Part shown: positions 17,082 through 25,231 of the stretch, piece after piece
Layout of the letters: each line of letters starts with the position of its first letter
Numbering within the stretch: the stretch's first letter is position 1
NCBI GenBank assembly: GCA_900471525.1
Contig: UCEZ01000011.1
Location: forward strand, 62,001-126,000
DNA length: 64,000 bases
Direction: 5' to 3'
From: Hyphomicrobiales bacterium
Lineage (GTDB): Bacteria > Pseudomonadota > Alphaproteobacteria > Rhizobiales > Rhizobiaceae
Made by a program: the position numbers and the translations under genes
The notes under the pieces: model-generated
Seen by the model: only the letters and a program-made list of their open reading frames with translations
Database searches by the model: none
What the model was told of the DNA's origin: nothing

Positions 17082-18149
17082 TCAGGGAATGATCTTTTCC
17101 GCCCGCAGGCGATCGAAGACGTCAATAAATGACTGTTCGGTGTCCTGCGTTTCGGTAAAGCCGAGCGCCCGTGCCTTGGCTGTCGAATGCACGCATTCCA
17201 TGGGACGGCCGAGATCGAGATCGGTGTGCCAGGCGGAGGCAAGCTTGTCGAGCTTGTTGGGCTGCAGGCTGTGCGCCTTGACGAGTTCGTCCCAAGCATC
17301 GCCGGAGTTCCTCATCTGCTCCACCAGCGAATTGAACTCGCCCGGATACTCGGCAACGGGGATGCCGAAATAGTCGGCGATGCGCTGCCAGAGCTGCTCC
17401 CACCGGAAGACGTCGCCGTTGACCGCGTTGAACGCTTCATTCCGGGCATTCGGCTCGGTACCCGCCCAGACGATTTGCTTGGCGAGGATACGGGCATCCG
17501 TGATGTCGTTCAGGCCGCGATAGGCCGTGGCGCTACCTGGAAAGCGGAAGGGCTGGCCGGTCGCCTTGCAGATCGAGGCATGCGTTGCCAGCGTTGCGCC
17601 GATGTTCATCAGGTTGCCGACGGCGTAGCCGATGATGGTGTGAGAGCGATGCACCGACCAGCCGAAACCATGTTTCGCGCCGTAGGCCATCACCACGTCT
17701 TCAAGCTCGTAGTAAAAATTCTTCTTGGGCAGGCGGGGTGCCGTTTCACGGAACGGTGTGACGGGGGTGACCTTGCCGTAATCCTCGAAGGGACCAAGAT
17801 AGTGCTTGGTGCCGGTAACGACGCCCACATGTTCTACGCTGCCTTTCTCCGCGAAGGCATCGAGCACCGTACGCAGCATGTCGCCATTCAGCCGGATATT
17901 CTCGTCCTCATTGCCGCCGAGCGTCCAGGAGCAGTAGAAGATGTGGGTGGGGGCGAGATCGGAAAGCGCGGCGATGGCGGCCTCCCGATCGAGCAGATCG
18001 ACACTGCGCGACCGGATGTAGGAAGCGCCGACCGGCGGCCGCCTCGACAGTCCATGAATCTCCCAGCCACCTTCGCTGCGAAGATGCTCGGCCACATTCA
18101 GTCCCACGATCCCGGTTACCCCGACGATCAGCGCGCGCTTCTGGTACAT
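17082..18149 (-). CDS. SDR-superfamily reductase of the PRISE (progesterone 5-beta-reductase-like) type
   Basis: The 355-residue protein has the nucleotide-binding motif GVTGIVGLN (residues 10-18). In place of the usual YXXXK it carries the PRISE features: a TGTKHYLGPF segment (K115) and NFYYELED with the likely catalytic tyrosine Y147. Such enzymes reduce activated C=C bonds of enones with NADPH. ATG 18149 follows a GAGGTGG ribosome binding site; the longer frame reading upstream overlaps the divergent LysR gene and is rejected. The divergent LysR regulator starts 110 bases away and probably controls it. Confidence 0.8.
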   Translation of the reverse strand: MYQKRALIVGVTGIVGLNVAEHLRSEGGWEIHGLSRRPPVGASYIRSRSVDLLDREAAIAALSDLAPTHIFYCSWTLGGNEDENIRLNGDMLRTVLDAFAEKGSVEHVGVVTGTKHYLGPFEDYGKVTPVTPFRETAPRLPKKNFYYELEDVVMAYGAKHGFGWSVHRSHTIIGYAVGNLMNIGATLATHASICKATGQPFRFPGSATAYRGLNDITDARILAKQIVWAGTEPNARNEAFNAVNGDVFRWEQLWQRIADYFGIPVAEYPGEFNSLVEQMRNSGDAWDELVKAHSLQPNKLDKLASAWHTDLDLGRPMECVHSTAKARALGFTETQDTEQSFIDVFDRLRAEKIIP

Positions 18150-18258
18150 TGTCCACCTCTCATGTTTGGAAAGAGGATAAGGATGGCTGCTGGCGCGCTT
18201 GCCGGAAATCCCTTTCGCGGAATAAGTAAAATGAAAATTGTTCACAGATGGAGCCGCC

Positions 18259-19173
18259 ATGCAAAATCGCGCCTTGGAGATGGAGGTATTCGTCTGCGTT
18301 GCCGATTCTGGAAGCTTTTCGAGTGCAGCCGAGAAACTCGGGCTTTCTCCTTCTGCAATCAGCAAGCTCGTCGCGCGGCTTGAACAGCGGCTGGGGGTCC
18401 AACTCGTCGTCCGCTCCACACGTTCGCTGCGCCTGACATCGGAAGGCGAGGCATTCCATTCCCTGTCTCGGTCCATCCTGCAGGATATCGCTGTAGTGGA
18501 AGCCCAGGTCGCACGGCAGTCAGAAAGTGCCGTCGGCGTTCTCAAGGTCAGCTGCAACGTTCCGTTCGGGGTCCACGCCGTCTGTCCGCTGATCCCGCAG
18601 TTCCTGGCCGAGAATACCGGCATGAAAATCGATCTGGAGCTCAACGACGAGCCGGTCGATCTCATCCTGGAACGGACCGATCTGGCCATCCGCACGGGAA
18701 GTCTGCAGGATTCATCCATGAAGACGAGGCGCCTCTTGAATTCGCCGCGGCATGTGGTGGCAAGCCCGGAATACCTGCGTCTGCATGGCAGCCCGGCTCA
18801 CCCCAACGATCTGAGGAAACACAACTGCCTGACCATCGCCGGCAAACCGCAGCATTCCACGTGGAATTTCAGGGATGTCGACGATAGCGGCGTCGGGATC
18901 GTGGTTTCGGTTGCCGGCAATCTCGCGGTCAACAACGGCGAGACACTGAGAGGCTTTGCGCTTGCCGGGCTCGGCATCGTCAGACTTTCCGAATTCCACA
19001 TCGGCAAAGACCTGGAGGAGGGAAGGCTTGTTGCGCTTCTGACGAGGTACGACGCACAGGAGGCCGAACCCATCAGCGCGATCTATTCCGCCCAGTCGCA
19101 CGTTCCCCAGCGAATCCGGCGTTTTCTCGACTTTCTCGTCGCCAATCTCGGACATTCCATACGATCAAAATGA
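18259..19173 (+). CDS. LysR-family transcriptional regulator
   Basis: The 304-residue protein has an N-terminal winged helix-turn-helix (FVCVADSGSFSSAAEKLGL, then SPSAISKLVARLEQRLGVQL, then RSTRSLRLT) and a LysR effector-binding domain. ATG 18259 was preferred over a TTG at 18238 because a GATGGAG sequence sits just upstream and the protein then starts directly before the helix-turn-helix. It is divergent from the PRISE-type reductase, the classic LysR arrangement, so that gene is its probable target. The stop codon lies within a long palindrome (19169-19201). Confidence 0.88.
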   Translation: MQNRALEMEVFVCVADSGSFSSAAEKLGLSPSAISKLVARLEQRLGVQLVVRSTRSLRLTSEGEAFHSLSRSILQDIAVVEAQVARQSESAVGVLKVSCNVPFGVHAVCPLIPQFLAENTGMKIDLELNDEPVDLILERTDLAIRTGSLQDSSMKTRRLLNSPRHVVASPEYLRLHGSPAHPNDLRKHNCLTIAGKPQHSTWNFRDVDDSGVGIVVSVAGNLAVNNGETLRGFALAGLGIVRLSEFHIGKDLEEGRLVALLTRYDAQEAEPISAIYSAQSHVPQRIRRFLDFLVANLGHSIRSK

Positions 19174-19201
19174 TCATATGATAATTTATCACTTGATCAT
19201 T
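19169..19201. promoter_or_regulatory. 33-base nested palindrome, candidate operator for the TetR regulator
   Basis: Three symmetric blocks share the same centre (19185): AATGATCA at 19169-19176 pairs with TGATCATT at 19194-19201, and TGATAA-T-TTATCA fills 19179-19191. Only the two base pairs between the blocks do not match. It overlaps the stop of the LysR gene and lies about 135 bases upstream of the TetR gene. The AT-rich stem and the lack of a T-run argue against a terminator, whereas TetR-family operators are often palindromes of this size. Confidence 0.55.
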
Positions 19202-19336
19202 TCCGATGCCGGTGCTATCCGTATCCTTGACTAGGGAGTGGGCATGAGTAGCTTTCGATCTCGGAAGAGATCAGGGCCAATACTGTTTCGATAGCGGGAA
19301 GGACGACAGCGGCAACGCTGCCGGAACTGGCGGAAC

Positions 19337-20002
19337 ATGCAAAAGGCAGTCAAAAAATATCTCGATGCGGCTGATCGCGAGCAGCAGATTCTCGATTTTG
19401 CGATCACCTACGTCGCACAGCGCGGCCTGAGCTTCACGACACGGGAGCTCGCCGAAGCGCTCGGCGTGTCGCAGCCGCTTTTGTACCGGTATTTCAAGAA
19501 TCGCGACGAACTTCTGAGGAAGATATACGACGAGGTATATCTGAAGCGCTGGGATCCAAACTGGAATGCCCAGCTTTCCGACCGCACCATTCCGATACGC
19601 ACCCGCCTGATCCGTTACCTGAAGGCCTATACGGAGGCCATCCTGGACGAGCGGTGGATCCGCATTTTCATAGCGTCCGCGCTTGAAGACCCCCAGATCA
19701 GCAAGCGATATCTCGGGCTCCTTCATGAAACGACATTTCCCCTGATCTACAGGGAGATCGCCGCAGAAGCGGGCATGACGCCTCCGGCAGGCGCAGCTGC
19801 CGACGAACTCGCCCTGGAGATCGTCTGGGGATTTCACTGCAGTTTCTTCTATTTTGGCGTGCGGAAATATATCTACCGCAACAGGATCCCCGAAAAGCTC
19901 GATCCTGTCATCGAGGCGCGCGTCGATGTTTTCGTCACGGGGCTTTCCGAAAGCATGAGCCGCATGGGCACGTATATTTCGGCGATGGAGGGTTCGAAAT
20001 GA
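19337..20002 (+). CDS. TetR-family transcriptional regulator
   Basis: The 221-residue protein has a TetR DNA-binding domain: QQILDFAITYVAQRGLSF, then TTRELAEALGVSQPLLYRYF with the FKNRDEL end of the third helix. A longer all-helical ligand domain follows. TetR proteins are usually repressors released by a small molecule, often the pathway substrate. It is the first gene of a run of plus-strand genes up to 27539, and its stop overlaps the next gene, a LysR regulator, by four bases. An obvious candidate site for autoregulation is the palindrome at 19169-19201. Confidence 0.87.
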   Translation: MQKAVKKYLDAADREQQILDFAITYVAQRGLSFTTRELAEALGVSQPLLYRYFKNRDELLRKIYDEVYLKRWDPNWNAQLSDRTIPIRTRLIRYLKAYTEAILDERWIRIFIASALEDPQISKRYLGLLHETTFPLIYREIAAEAGMTPPAGAAADELALEIVWGFHCSFFYFGVRKYIYRNRIPEKLDPVIEARVDVFVTGLSESMSRMGTYISAMEGSK

Positions 20003-20943
20003 GCAGCATTCAGGACCTTCGCGTCTTTTCCGAGATCGTCAAGTCCAATAGCTTCTCGATGGCGGCCACCAAGCTCGGTCTTTCGCCGGCAACCATGAGC
20101 GGACGCCTCAAGGCCCTCGAAGACCATTTTGGCGTCGCCCTGCTGAAACGGACAACCCGCTCGCTGAGCCTCACGGAGGAGGGCAAGTATTTGTTTGAAA
20201 CGTCGAAGGCGATCATCGACGATTTTGAAAAACTCGACAAAACGATGCGTGCCCGCAAGGGGTGTGCTTTCGGCACGGTGACGATCGCAGCACCAGCGGA
20301 CTTCGGCCGCAAATATCTGGTTCCGCTGACGAACGAGTTCGGCGAGGACCATCCGGAGGTGGGCTTCCGGCTTATCTTCGGGGGAGAAGACGTAAACCTC
20401 GTCGAGAACGAGTGCGATATGGCGATCCGGTTCGGCGCAGTGCCGGACAGCGCACTGACCACCCGCAAGCTCGGTGCAAATCCGATCGTGACCTGCGCTT
20501 CGCAGGTCTATCTCGATCGTTTCGGGGTCCCGGAAACGCCGCAGGATCTGGTGAACCACAACTGTCTTATTTATCTCGACGGCAAACTTCCCAACGACAA
20601 ATGGACGTTCGCAGCCGACGGGGAGCAGAGTGTCGTGCGGGTCAGCGGCAATCGCCTGGTGTCGGATTGGACAGCGCTTATCGATCTCGCACAATCCGGG
20701 CAGGGCATCATCCATGCATCTTCCTGGGATGTCTGTCATGCGCTTGAGGCAGGTACGCTGGTGCCAGTCCTGCCGGAGTTCCAGGAGGAGCCCGCCATCA
20801 TCCATCTGTTGTCCGAGCAGCGGCACAGGCTGCCGCTCAGAACGGTGGAGTTCATCGATTTTCTCGTTCAACGGGTCAAGCGAATGAGCCGTAGCGTGGA
20901 GCTCAGCCTGAGAGGCCCCCTCCAACTCTGCGGCGCGGCCTAA
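19999..20943 (+). CDS. LysR-family transcriptional regulator, coupled to the TetR gene
   Basis: The 314-residue protein has a LysR helix-turn-helix (FSEIVKSNSFSMAATKLGL, SPATMSGRLKALEDHFG, KRTTRSLSLT) and the effector domain of the CrgA-like subgroup (RKYLVPLTNEF, DMAIRFGAVPDS). It starts within the stop codon of the TetR gene (ATGA). Two regulators of different families translated as a coupled pair is unusual; one may sense an imported compound and the other an intermediate. The short C-terminal tail after the usual end (about 20 residues) has no clear family match. Confidence 0.87.
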   Translation: MSSIQDLRVFSEIVKSNSFSMAATKLGLSPATMSGRLKALEDHFGVALLKRTTRSLSLTEEGKYLFETSKAIIDDFEKLDKTMRARKGCAFGTVTIAAPADFGRKYLVPLTNEFGEDHPEVGFRLIFGGEDVNLVENECDMAIRFGAVPDSALTTRKLGANPIVTCASQVYLDRFGVPETPQDLVNHNCLIYLDGKLPNDKWTFAADGEQSVVRVSGNRLVSDWTALIDLAQSGQGIIHASSWDVCHALEAGTLVPVLPEFQEEPAIIHLLSEQRHRLPLRTVEFIDFLVQRVKRMSRSVELSLRGPLQLCGAA

Positions 20944-21018
20944 CAGAAATCACCTCAGTCAAATGTTTGAACCGGCAGCCTCGCGGCTTTGCCGAACGGT
21001 AGAACGTGGAGTTTCGAA

Positions 21019-21801
21019 ATGGACTACGGCCTGAAGGACAAGCACGTCCTCGTCACGGGTGGTGCGACCGGCATCGGATTTGCCATAGCAAGAGCTTTCG
21101 CCGCCGAGCACGCGGATGTCACGGTGAGCGGCCTAAGCGATGCCGAGGTTGAAAGCGCCTGCGCGGCCATCGGTTCGCAATGCCGCGGCCGTGCTGGCGA
21201 TCTGACAGTCGATGGTGAGGCGCAGGCCCTCTACACGTTCGCCCTCAGCCGCAGGCCGGTGGATATCCTGATCAACAGCGTTGGCATCTTTGAAGTCAGG
21301 GACTTTTTCGAAACGACCGACGAGCATTGGTTTCGCTATTTCGATGTCAACGTCATGACCGGCGTACGGATGGCGCGCCTTGCGCTCAAGGACATGCTGG
21401 CGCGCAGCGAGGGCAGCGTCGTCTTCATCGGCAGCGAAAGCGGCGTGAAGCCGCAGGCCTGGATGCCGCACTATGGTGCGATGAAGACCTGCATCCTGGG
21501 CGTATCGAGGGCGCTCTCCGAGCTGACCAAAGGCACCCGGGTGCGTGTGAACACCATTCTGCCTGGTCCAACCGACACGGATGCCGTCAAGCGGTATCAC
21601 GAAGAGATCGCAAAGGACCGCGGCGTGACGCGGGCGGATGTGGTCGCCCAATATTTCGACGACACGGAACCAACCTCGCTGATCCGCAGGATGATCGAGC
21701 CTGTGGAGATCGCCCGAAGCGTGGTCCATCTGGCGGCTTCACCCCATCTCAACGGCATGGCGATGCGGGCCGAGGGCGGCACGATCCGGTCAATTCTGTA
21801 G
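21019..21801 (+). CDS. SDR-family oxidoreductase
   Basis: The 260-residue classical short-chain dehydrogenase has the cofactor loop TGGATGIG near residue 14 and the active site motif YGAMK with an upstream serine in FIGSES. It probably oxidises a hydroxyl with NAD(P). ATG 21019 follows a GTGGAG sequence. One of three SDR genes on this strand of the island; because each differs in sequence, they probably act on successive intermediates. The C-terminus ends MRAEGGTIRSIL, typical of the subunit interface. Substrate not assignable. Confidence 0.87.
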   Translation: MDYGLKDKHVLVTGGATGIGFAIARAFAAEHADVTVSGLSDAEVESACAAIGSQCRGRAGDLTVDGEAQALYTFALSRRPVDILINSVGIFEVRDFFETTDEHWFRYFDVNVMTGVRMARLALKDMLARSEGSVVFIGSESGVKPQAWMPHYGAMKTCILGVSRALSELTKGTRVRVNTILPGPTDTDAVKRYHEEIAKDRGVTRADVVAQYFDDTEPTSLIRRMIEPVEIARSVVHLAASPHLNGMAMRAEGGTIRSIL

Positions 21802-21824
21802 CGCCAGATGCAGCCCCGAAATCT

Positions 21825-21843
21825 TCTTCAGCATTGCTGAAGA
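21825..21843. promoter_or_regulatory. 19-base perfect palindrome between two SDR genes
   Basis: TCTTCAGCA (21825-21833), a central T and TGCTGAAGA (21835-21843) form a perfect inverted repeat with a one-base centre. An RNA hairpin with such a small loop is unlikely, so a protein operator is the simpler reading. It lies 79 bases before the GTG of the next SDR and could control the second half of the operon (SDR and ABC importer). Confidence 0.5.
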
Positions 21844-21921
21844 GTGAATTCGAGGCCAGGCCCTCAATGTAAATAAGCATTTGCGCTATCAAGGACTTAC
21901 GCGGATTTCGGGAGGAGCTTC

Positions 21922-22686
21922 GTGAACCATTTTAACCTCACTGACAAAAAGGCTTTCGTCACCGGTGCGGGCAGCGGTCTCGGTCAGGCGATCGCCGTCG
22001 CCTACGCCCAAGCCGGCGCGGACGTTGCCTGCCTGGATCTCGGGTCCAGTGCGGGCCTTGATGACACGGTCCGGTTAATCGGCGCTCTGGCGCGCACGGC
22101 AATCGCTCTTGAAGGCGACGTGACCGATCCAGACTCCGTCGATCGTGCCTTCGCCAAGGCGGAAGAGGTTTTGGGGCCGGTCGATATCGCAGCCAACAGT
22201 GCGGGCGTCGTCGATGTCTCTCCCGCAGAGCATCTGCCCCGGACGCAATATCTGCGGCTCATGGAGATCAATCTGAACGGATTGTTCTGGTCCTGTCAGG
22301 CGGAAGGCCGGCGAATGCTGCAGCGTGGGCGCGGTTCCATCCTCAACATGGCGTCGATCTGCGGTTCGACGGCCATCACCGGTCTCGAACAGGCTCACTA
22401 TGATGCCAGCAAGGCAGGCGTTATCCGCCTGACCAAAAGCCTGGCAGCCGAGTGGGCCTCAAGGGGAGTACGGGTCAACTGCCTGAGCCCGGGCTTCATG
22501 GCGACGCCGATGAACAGCCGTGCGGAGGTTGCGGAGGATGCCCGCCGGTTCGCATCGATGACGCCGATGCAGCGCATGGGTCAACCCGACGAAGTCGGTG
22601 GTCCGGCGGTCTTCCTGGCAAGCGCGGCGGCAAGTTACTGCACCGGCGTCGATCTCAACGTCGATGGCGGCTTTCTATCAATCTGA
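21922..22686 (+). CDS. SDR-family oxidoreductase (3-oxoacyl-ACP reductase-like)
   Basis: The 254-residue classical SDR has TGAGSGLG at about residues 13-20, a NSAG segment and the catalytic YDASK with S in MASICGS. The GTG start at 22922-1000 (that is, 21922) is strongly supported by GGAGGAG just upstream. The C-terminus (GVDLNVDGGFLSI) is that of polyol or sugar dehydrogenases. The gene for the ABC binding protein starts 22 bases after its stop with its own GGAGGAG site, so they are co-transcribed, suggesting that the enzyme acts on the imported compound. Confidence 0.87.
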   Translation: MNHFNLTDKKAFVTGAGSGLGQAIAVAYAQAGADVACLDLGSSAGLDDTVRLIGALARTAIALEGDVTDPDSVDRAFAKAEEVLGPVDIAANSAGVVDVSPAEHLPRTQYLRLMEINLNGLFWSCQAEGRRMLQRGRGSILNMASICGSTAITGLEQAHYDASKAGVIRLTKSLAAEWASRGVRVNCLSPGFMATPMNSRAEVAEDARRFASMTPMQRMGQPDEVGGPAVFLASAAASYCTGVDLNVDGGFLSI

Positions 22687-22708
22687 ACAACAATGGAGGA
22701 GAGAGACT

Positions 22709-23644
22709 ATGCGTGGGATTTCGAAACTGACTGGCACGGTGTTCGTGTCGATGCTCATGGCCGGCACGGCGTTTGCGCAACCCCTGAAGATCGGCTGGAT
22801 CCAGGGCAATGCCGCCTTCCAGGCCGAACAGCGCACAGAGGACGGGTTCAAGAAGTACCTGACCGACAACAATATTTCCGACTGGGAGGTTACCTACCTC
22901 GATTCCGCTGGAGCGGCCGAGAAGGTTGCCAACAACATCGACGACGCGGTCAATCGCGGCGTTGACGTGATCTACATCACCTATGCCGATCTGCGCGCTT
23001 CCAGCAACGCGCTGAAGAGCGCCGAGGCCGCCAAGATTCCGGTCTATACGGTCGATTCGGGCTGGATCCCCGGGTCCACAGCCGACATCACCACCAACAA
23101 CTGGCAGATGTCAGCGGAGGTTTCGCTCAGCCTCATCAGCCAGATGAAGGGCAAGGGCAACCTGATCATCATCACCACAGATAAGATCAAGCCCGTGCGG
23201 GAGCGCACTGACACGCTGAGGGCAATCCTGAAGGAATATCCCGAGGTCAAGATCATCGGCGAATACAACTTCGACGTCGCGAATTTCTACCAGGAAACGC
23301 TCAACGCCGTACAGGATTTTGCAACACGTTACGGCAACGACATTACCGCGGTGTGGACTCCGTGGGACGAACCGGCGCAGGCCGCCATCACGGCGTTGCA
23401 GGGAGCCGGCCTCAATGTGCCGGTATCCGGGATGGACGGGCATCCCGAAGCGATCAAGGCCGTATGCGCCAAGGATTCCATGTTCGTCGCAACGGGCCGC
23501 CAGCAGTTCGAGGAGTGGGGCGCGAAACTGGCCGAATACGCAAAACGCGCAAAGATAGACGGCGAAGATCCAAAGTCGGTCACGAACGGCAAGGATATCG
23601 TCTATTACGGCGCCACGCTGTTTACCAAAGACAACTGCCAGTAA
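22709..23644 (+). CDS. Periplasmic sugar-binding protein of an ABC importer
   Basis: The 311-residue protein starts with a Sec signal peptide ending in GTAFAQ (cleavage near residue 23). It continues as a class I periplasmic binding protein (Peripla_BP_4): IGWIQGNAAFQAEQRTEDGF, then NNIDDAVNRGVDVIYI, then IPVYTVDSG and a late AVWTPWDEP region. It captures the substrate and docks on the permease encoded downstream. Ligands of this family are mostly sugars and polyols; residues in the cleft do not let me choose. GGAGGAGAG precedes the ATG. Confidence 0.88.
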   Translation: MRGISKLTGTVFVSMLMAGTAFAQPLKIGWIQGNAAFQAEQRTEDGFKKYLTDNNISDWEVTYLDSAGAAEKVANNIDDAVNRGVDVIYITYADLRASSNALKSAEAAKIPVYTVDSGWIPGSTADITTNNWQMSAEVSLSLISQMKGKGNLIIITTDKIKPVRERTDTLRAILKEYPEVKIIGEYNFDVANFYQETLNAVQDFATRYGNDITAVWTPWDEPAQAAITALQGAGLNVPVSGMDGHPEAIKAVCAKDSMFVATGRQQFEEWGAKLAEYAKRAKIDGEDPKSVTNGKDIVYYGATLFTKDNCQ

Positions 23645-23692
23645 TTCCTCCCAGGCGGGCGGCGCGAGCCGCCTGCCGAACTCCATAGGTGC

Positions 23693-25231
23693 ATGATGGC
23701 AATCGCGCTGGAAAACATCTCTAAGCAATGGCCGGGCACGCTCGCGCTCGACAACGTCTCGATCGAGATCCAGGAGGGACGTGTGCACGGCGTTGTCGGC
23801 GAAAACGGCGCCGGAAAATCGACCCTCATGGGCGTCTTGAGCGGCGCCGTCATGCCGACGAACGGTACGTTGCGCATGGCAGGCCAGGCGATCGCTTTCG
23901 AGAATCCTGCTGCCGCCGTGGCAACGGGTGTCTCGCTTGTTTCGCAGGAAGGGAACCTGGTGCCCCATCTGACCGCCGCGGAAAATATCTGCCTCGGATT
24001 CGAGCCCGCCAAAGGCGGTTTCTTCATAAACCGGGGACAGGTCGTGCGGCAGGCCGAAGAGCTGGCGCGGCAATGGTTTCCCGACACGCCCATACAGCTG
24101 AACCGCCGGGTCGACGAACTGCCCTATGCAGACCAGAAGGTCGTGGAAATCCTGCGGGCGCTGCATTCGCGACCGAAGGTCCTTATTCTCGACGAACCAA
24201 CAGCGACCCTGCCGGCCAAAGAAAAACAGAGCCTCTGGAATCTGATCCACACGCTCTCCAAGGCAGGGATGTCCGTCGTCCTGATCAGCCACTTCCTGCA
24301 GGAGGTAATCGACCTGTCGGACGAAATCACCGTGCTGCAGGACGGGCGCAAAGTCAGCCATCTCGTCAAGAGCAATGGCGATATCACGGAACGGCAGCTG
24401 ATCGACCTCATGCTCAACCGGGCCCAGAGGGGCGAAACCAATTATCATTTCGATACGACAGCGATGACCAATCGGGAAAAGGATCTCGGAGAAACCGTCG
24501 TGAACGTATCGGGCTGGACGGGAGACCATTTTTCCGTTTCGCAGATTGCGATCCGGCGCGGCGAGATCCTCGGCCTGATCGGCCTGACGGGCTCGGGCCA
24601 CTTCGAGTTCGCCCAGTCGCTGTTCGAGCCATCGAAGGCCGCTTCCGGTCAATACGAGTTCATCGGGCGAAATGTCGGCAGGTCCTCCGTTCGCGAAATG
24701 AAGCGCGCTGGCGCCGCACTCGTGCCGGATCATCGGATGATCAATGCGATGGTGTCGGATTGGACCGTGCGGGAAAACATGTCCATGGCGGGGGTGCGCG
24801 AAACGAGCATCAAGCCCTTCGGCCTTATTCAGCGGCGGCGGGAAACCAACGAAGTGCTCCGTCTGATCAAGCGTCTCAACATCAAGACCTCCTCTGCCGA
24901 AGCCAAGATCGTCGAGCTCAGCGGTGGCAACAAGCAGAAGGTCTCGGTCGCGAAATGGCTGTTCGCCGCCGAGGAACGATATTCGCTCTTCATCTTCCTC
25001 GAACCCACGGAAGGCGTGGATGTCGGGGCCAAGCGTGAGATCCACGAACTGATCAAGAAACTGGCCGATCAGGGTGCTGCCGTCGTGCTCGCATCCAGCG
25101 ACCTTCTCGAGGTCGCCTATGTGGCCGATCGCATCGTGCCGTTCCGCCAGGGCCGCAATAGCGATGAGATCGAACGCAAGGATTTCAATGAAGCCGCCTT
25201 CATCAATGCAATTGCAGGAGTGACACAATGA
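23693..25231 (+). CDS. ABC importer ATPase with two fused nucleotide-binding domains (RbsA/XylG type)
   Basis: The 512-residue protein contains two ATPase domains. The first has Walker A GENGAGKST (36-44) and Walker B LILDEPTATL but a non-standard signature (LPYADQKVVE in place of LSGGQ-type). The second has a degenerate Walker A (GLTGSGHFE), as is normal for the sugar family, a proper LSGGNKQK signature (409-416), and an altered Walker B reading FLEPT (436-439), where leucine replaces the usual aspartate. One composite ATP site may therefore be the only active one. The stop overlaps the permease start (ATGA). Confidence 0.9.
   Translation: MMAIALENISKQWPGTLALDNVSIEIQEGRVHGVVGENGAGKSTLMGVLSGAVMPTNGTLRMAGQAIAFENPAAAVATGVSLVSQEGNLVPHLTAAENICLGFEPAKGGFFINRGQVVRQAEELARQWFPDTPIQLNRRVDELPYADQKVVEILRALHSRPKVLILDEPTATLPAKEKQSLWNLIHTLSKAGMSVVLISHFLQEVIDLSDEITVLQDGRKVSHLVKSNGDITERQLIDLMLNRAQRGETNYHFDTTAMTNREKDLGETVVNVSGWTGDHFSVSQIAIRRGEILGLIGLTGSGHFEFAQSLFEPSKAASGQYEFIGRNVGRSSVREMKRAGAALVPDHRMINAMVSDWTVRENMSMAGVRETSIKPFGLIQRRRETNEVLRLIKRLNIKTSSAEAKIVELSGGNKQKVSVAKWLFAAEERYSLFIFLEPTEGVDVGAKREIHELIKKLADQGAAVVLASSDLLEVAYVADRIVPFRQGRNSDEIERKDFNEAAFINAIAGVTQ

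Noticed and set aside
19169-19201. Palindrome read as a terminator of the LysR gene
   Set aside because: It overlaps the stop codon, is AT-rich and has no T-run after it.
23111-25228. 705-residue open frame on the minus strand
   Set aside because: Mirror of the binding-protein and ABC ATPase genes; the translated sequence has no recognisable domain.
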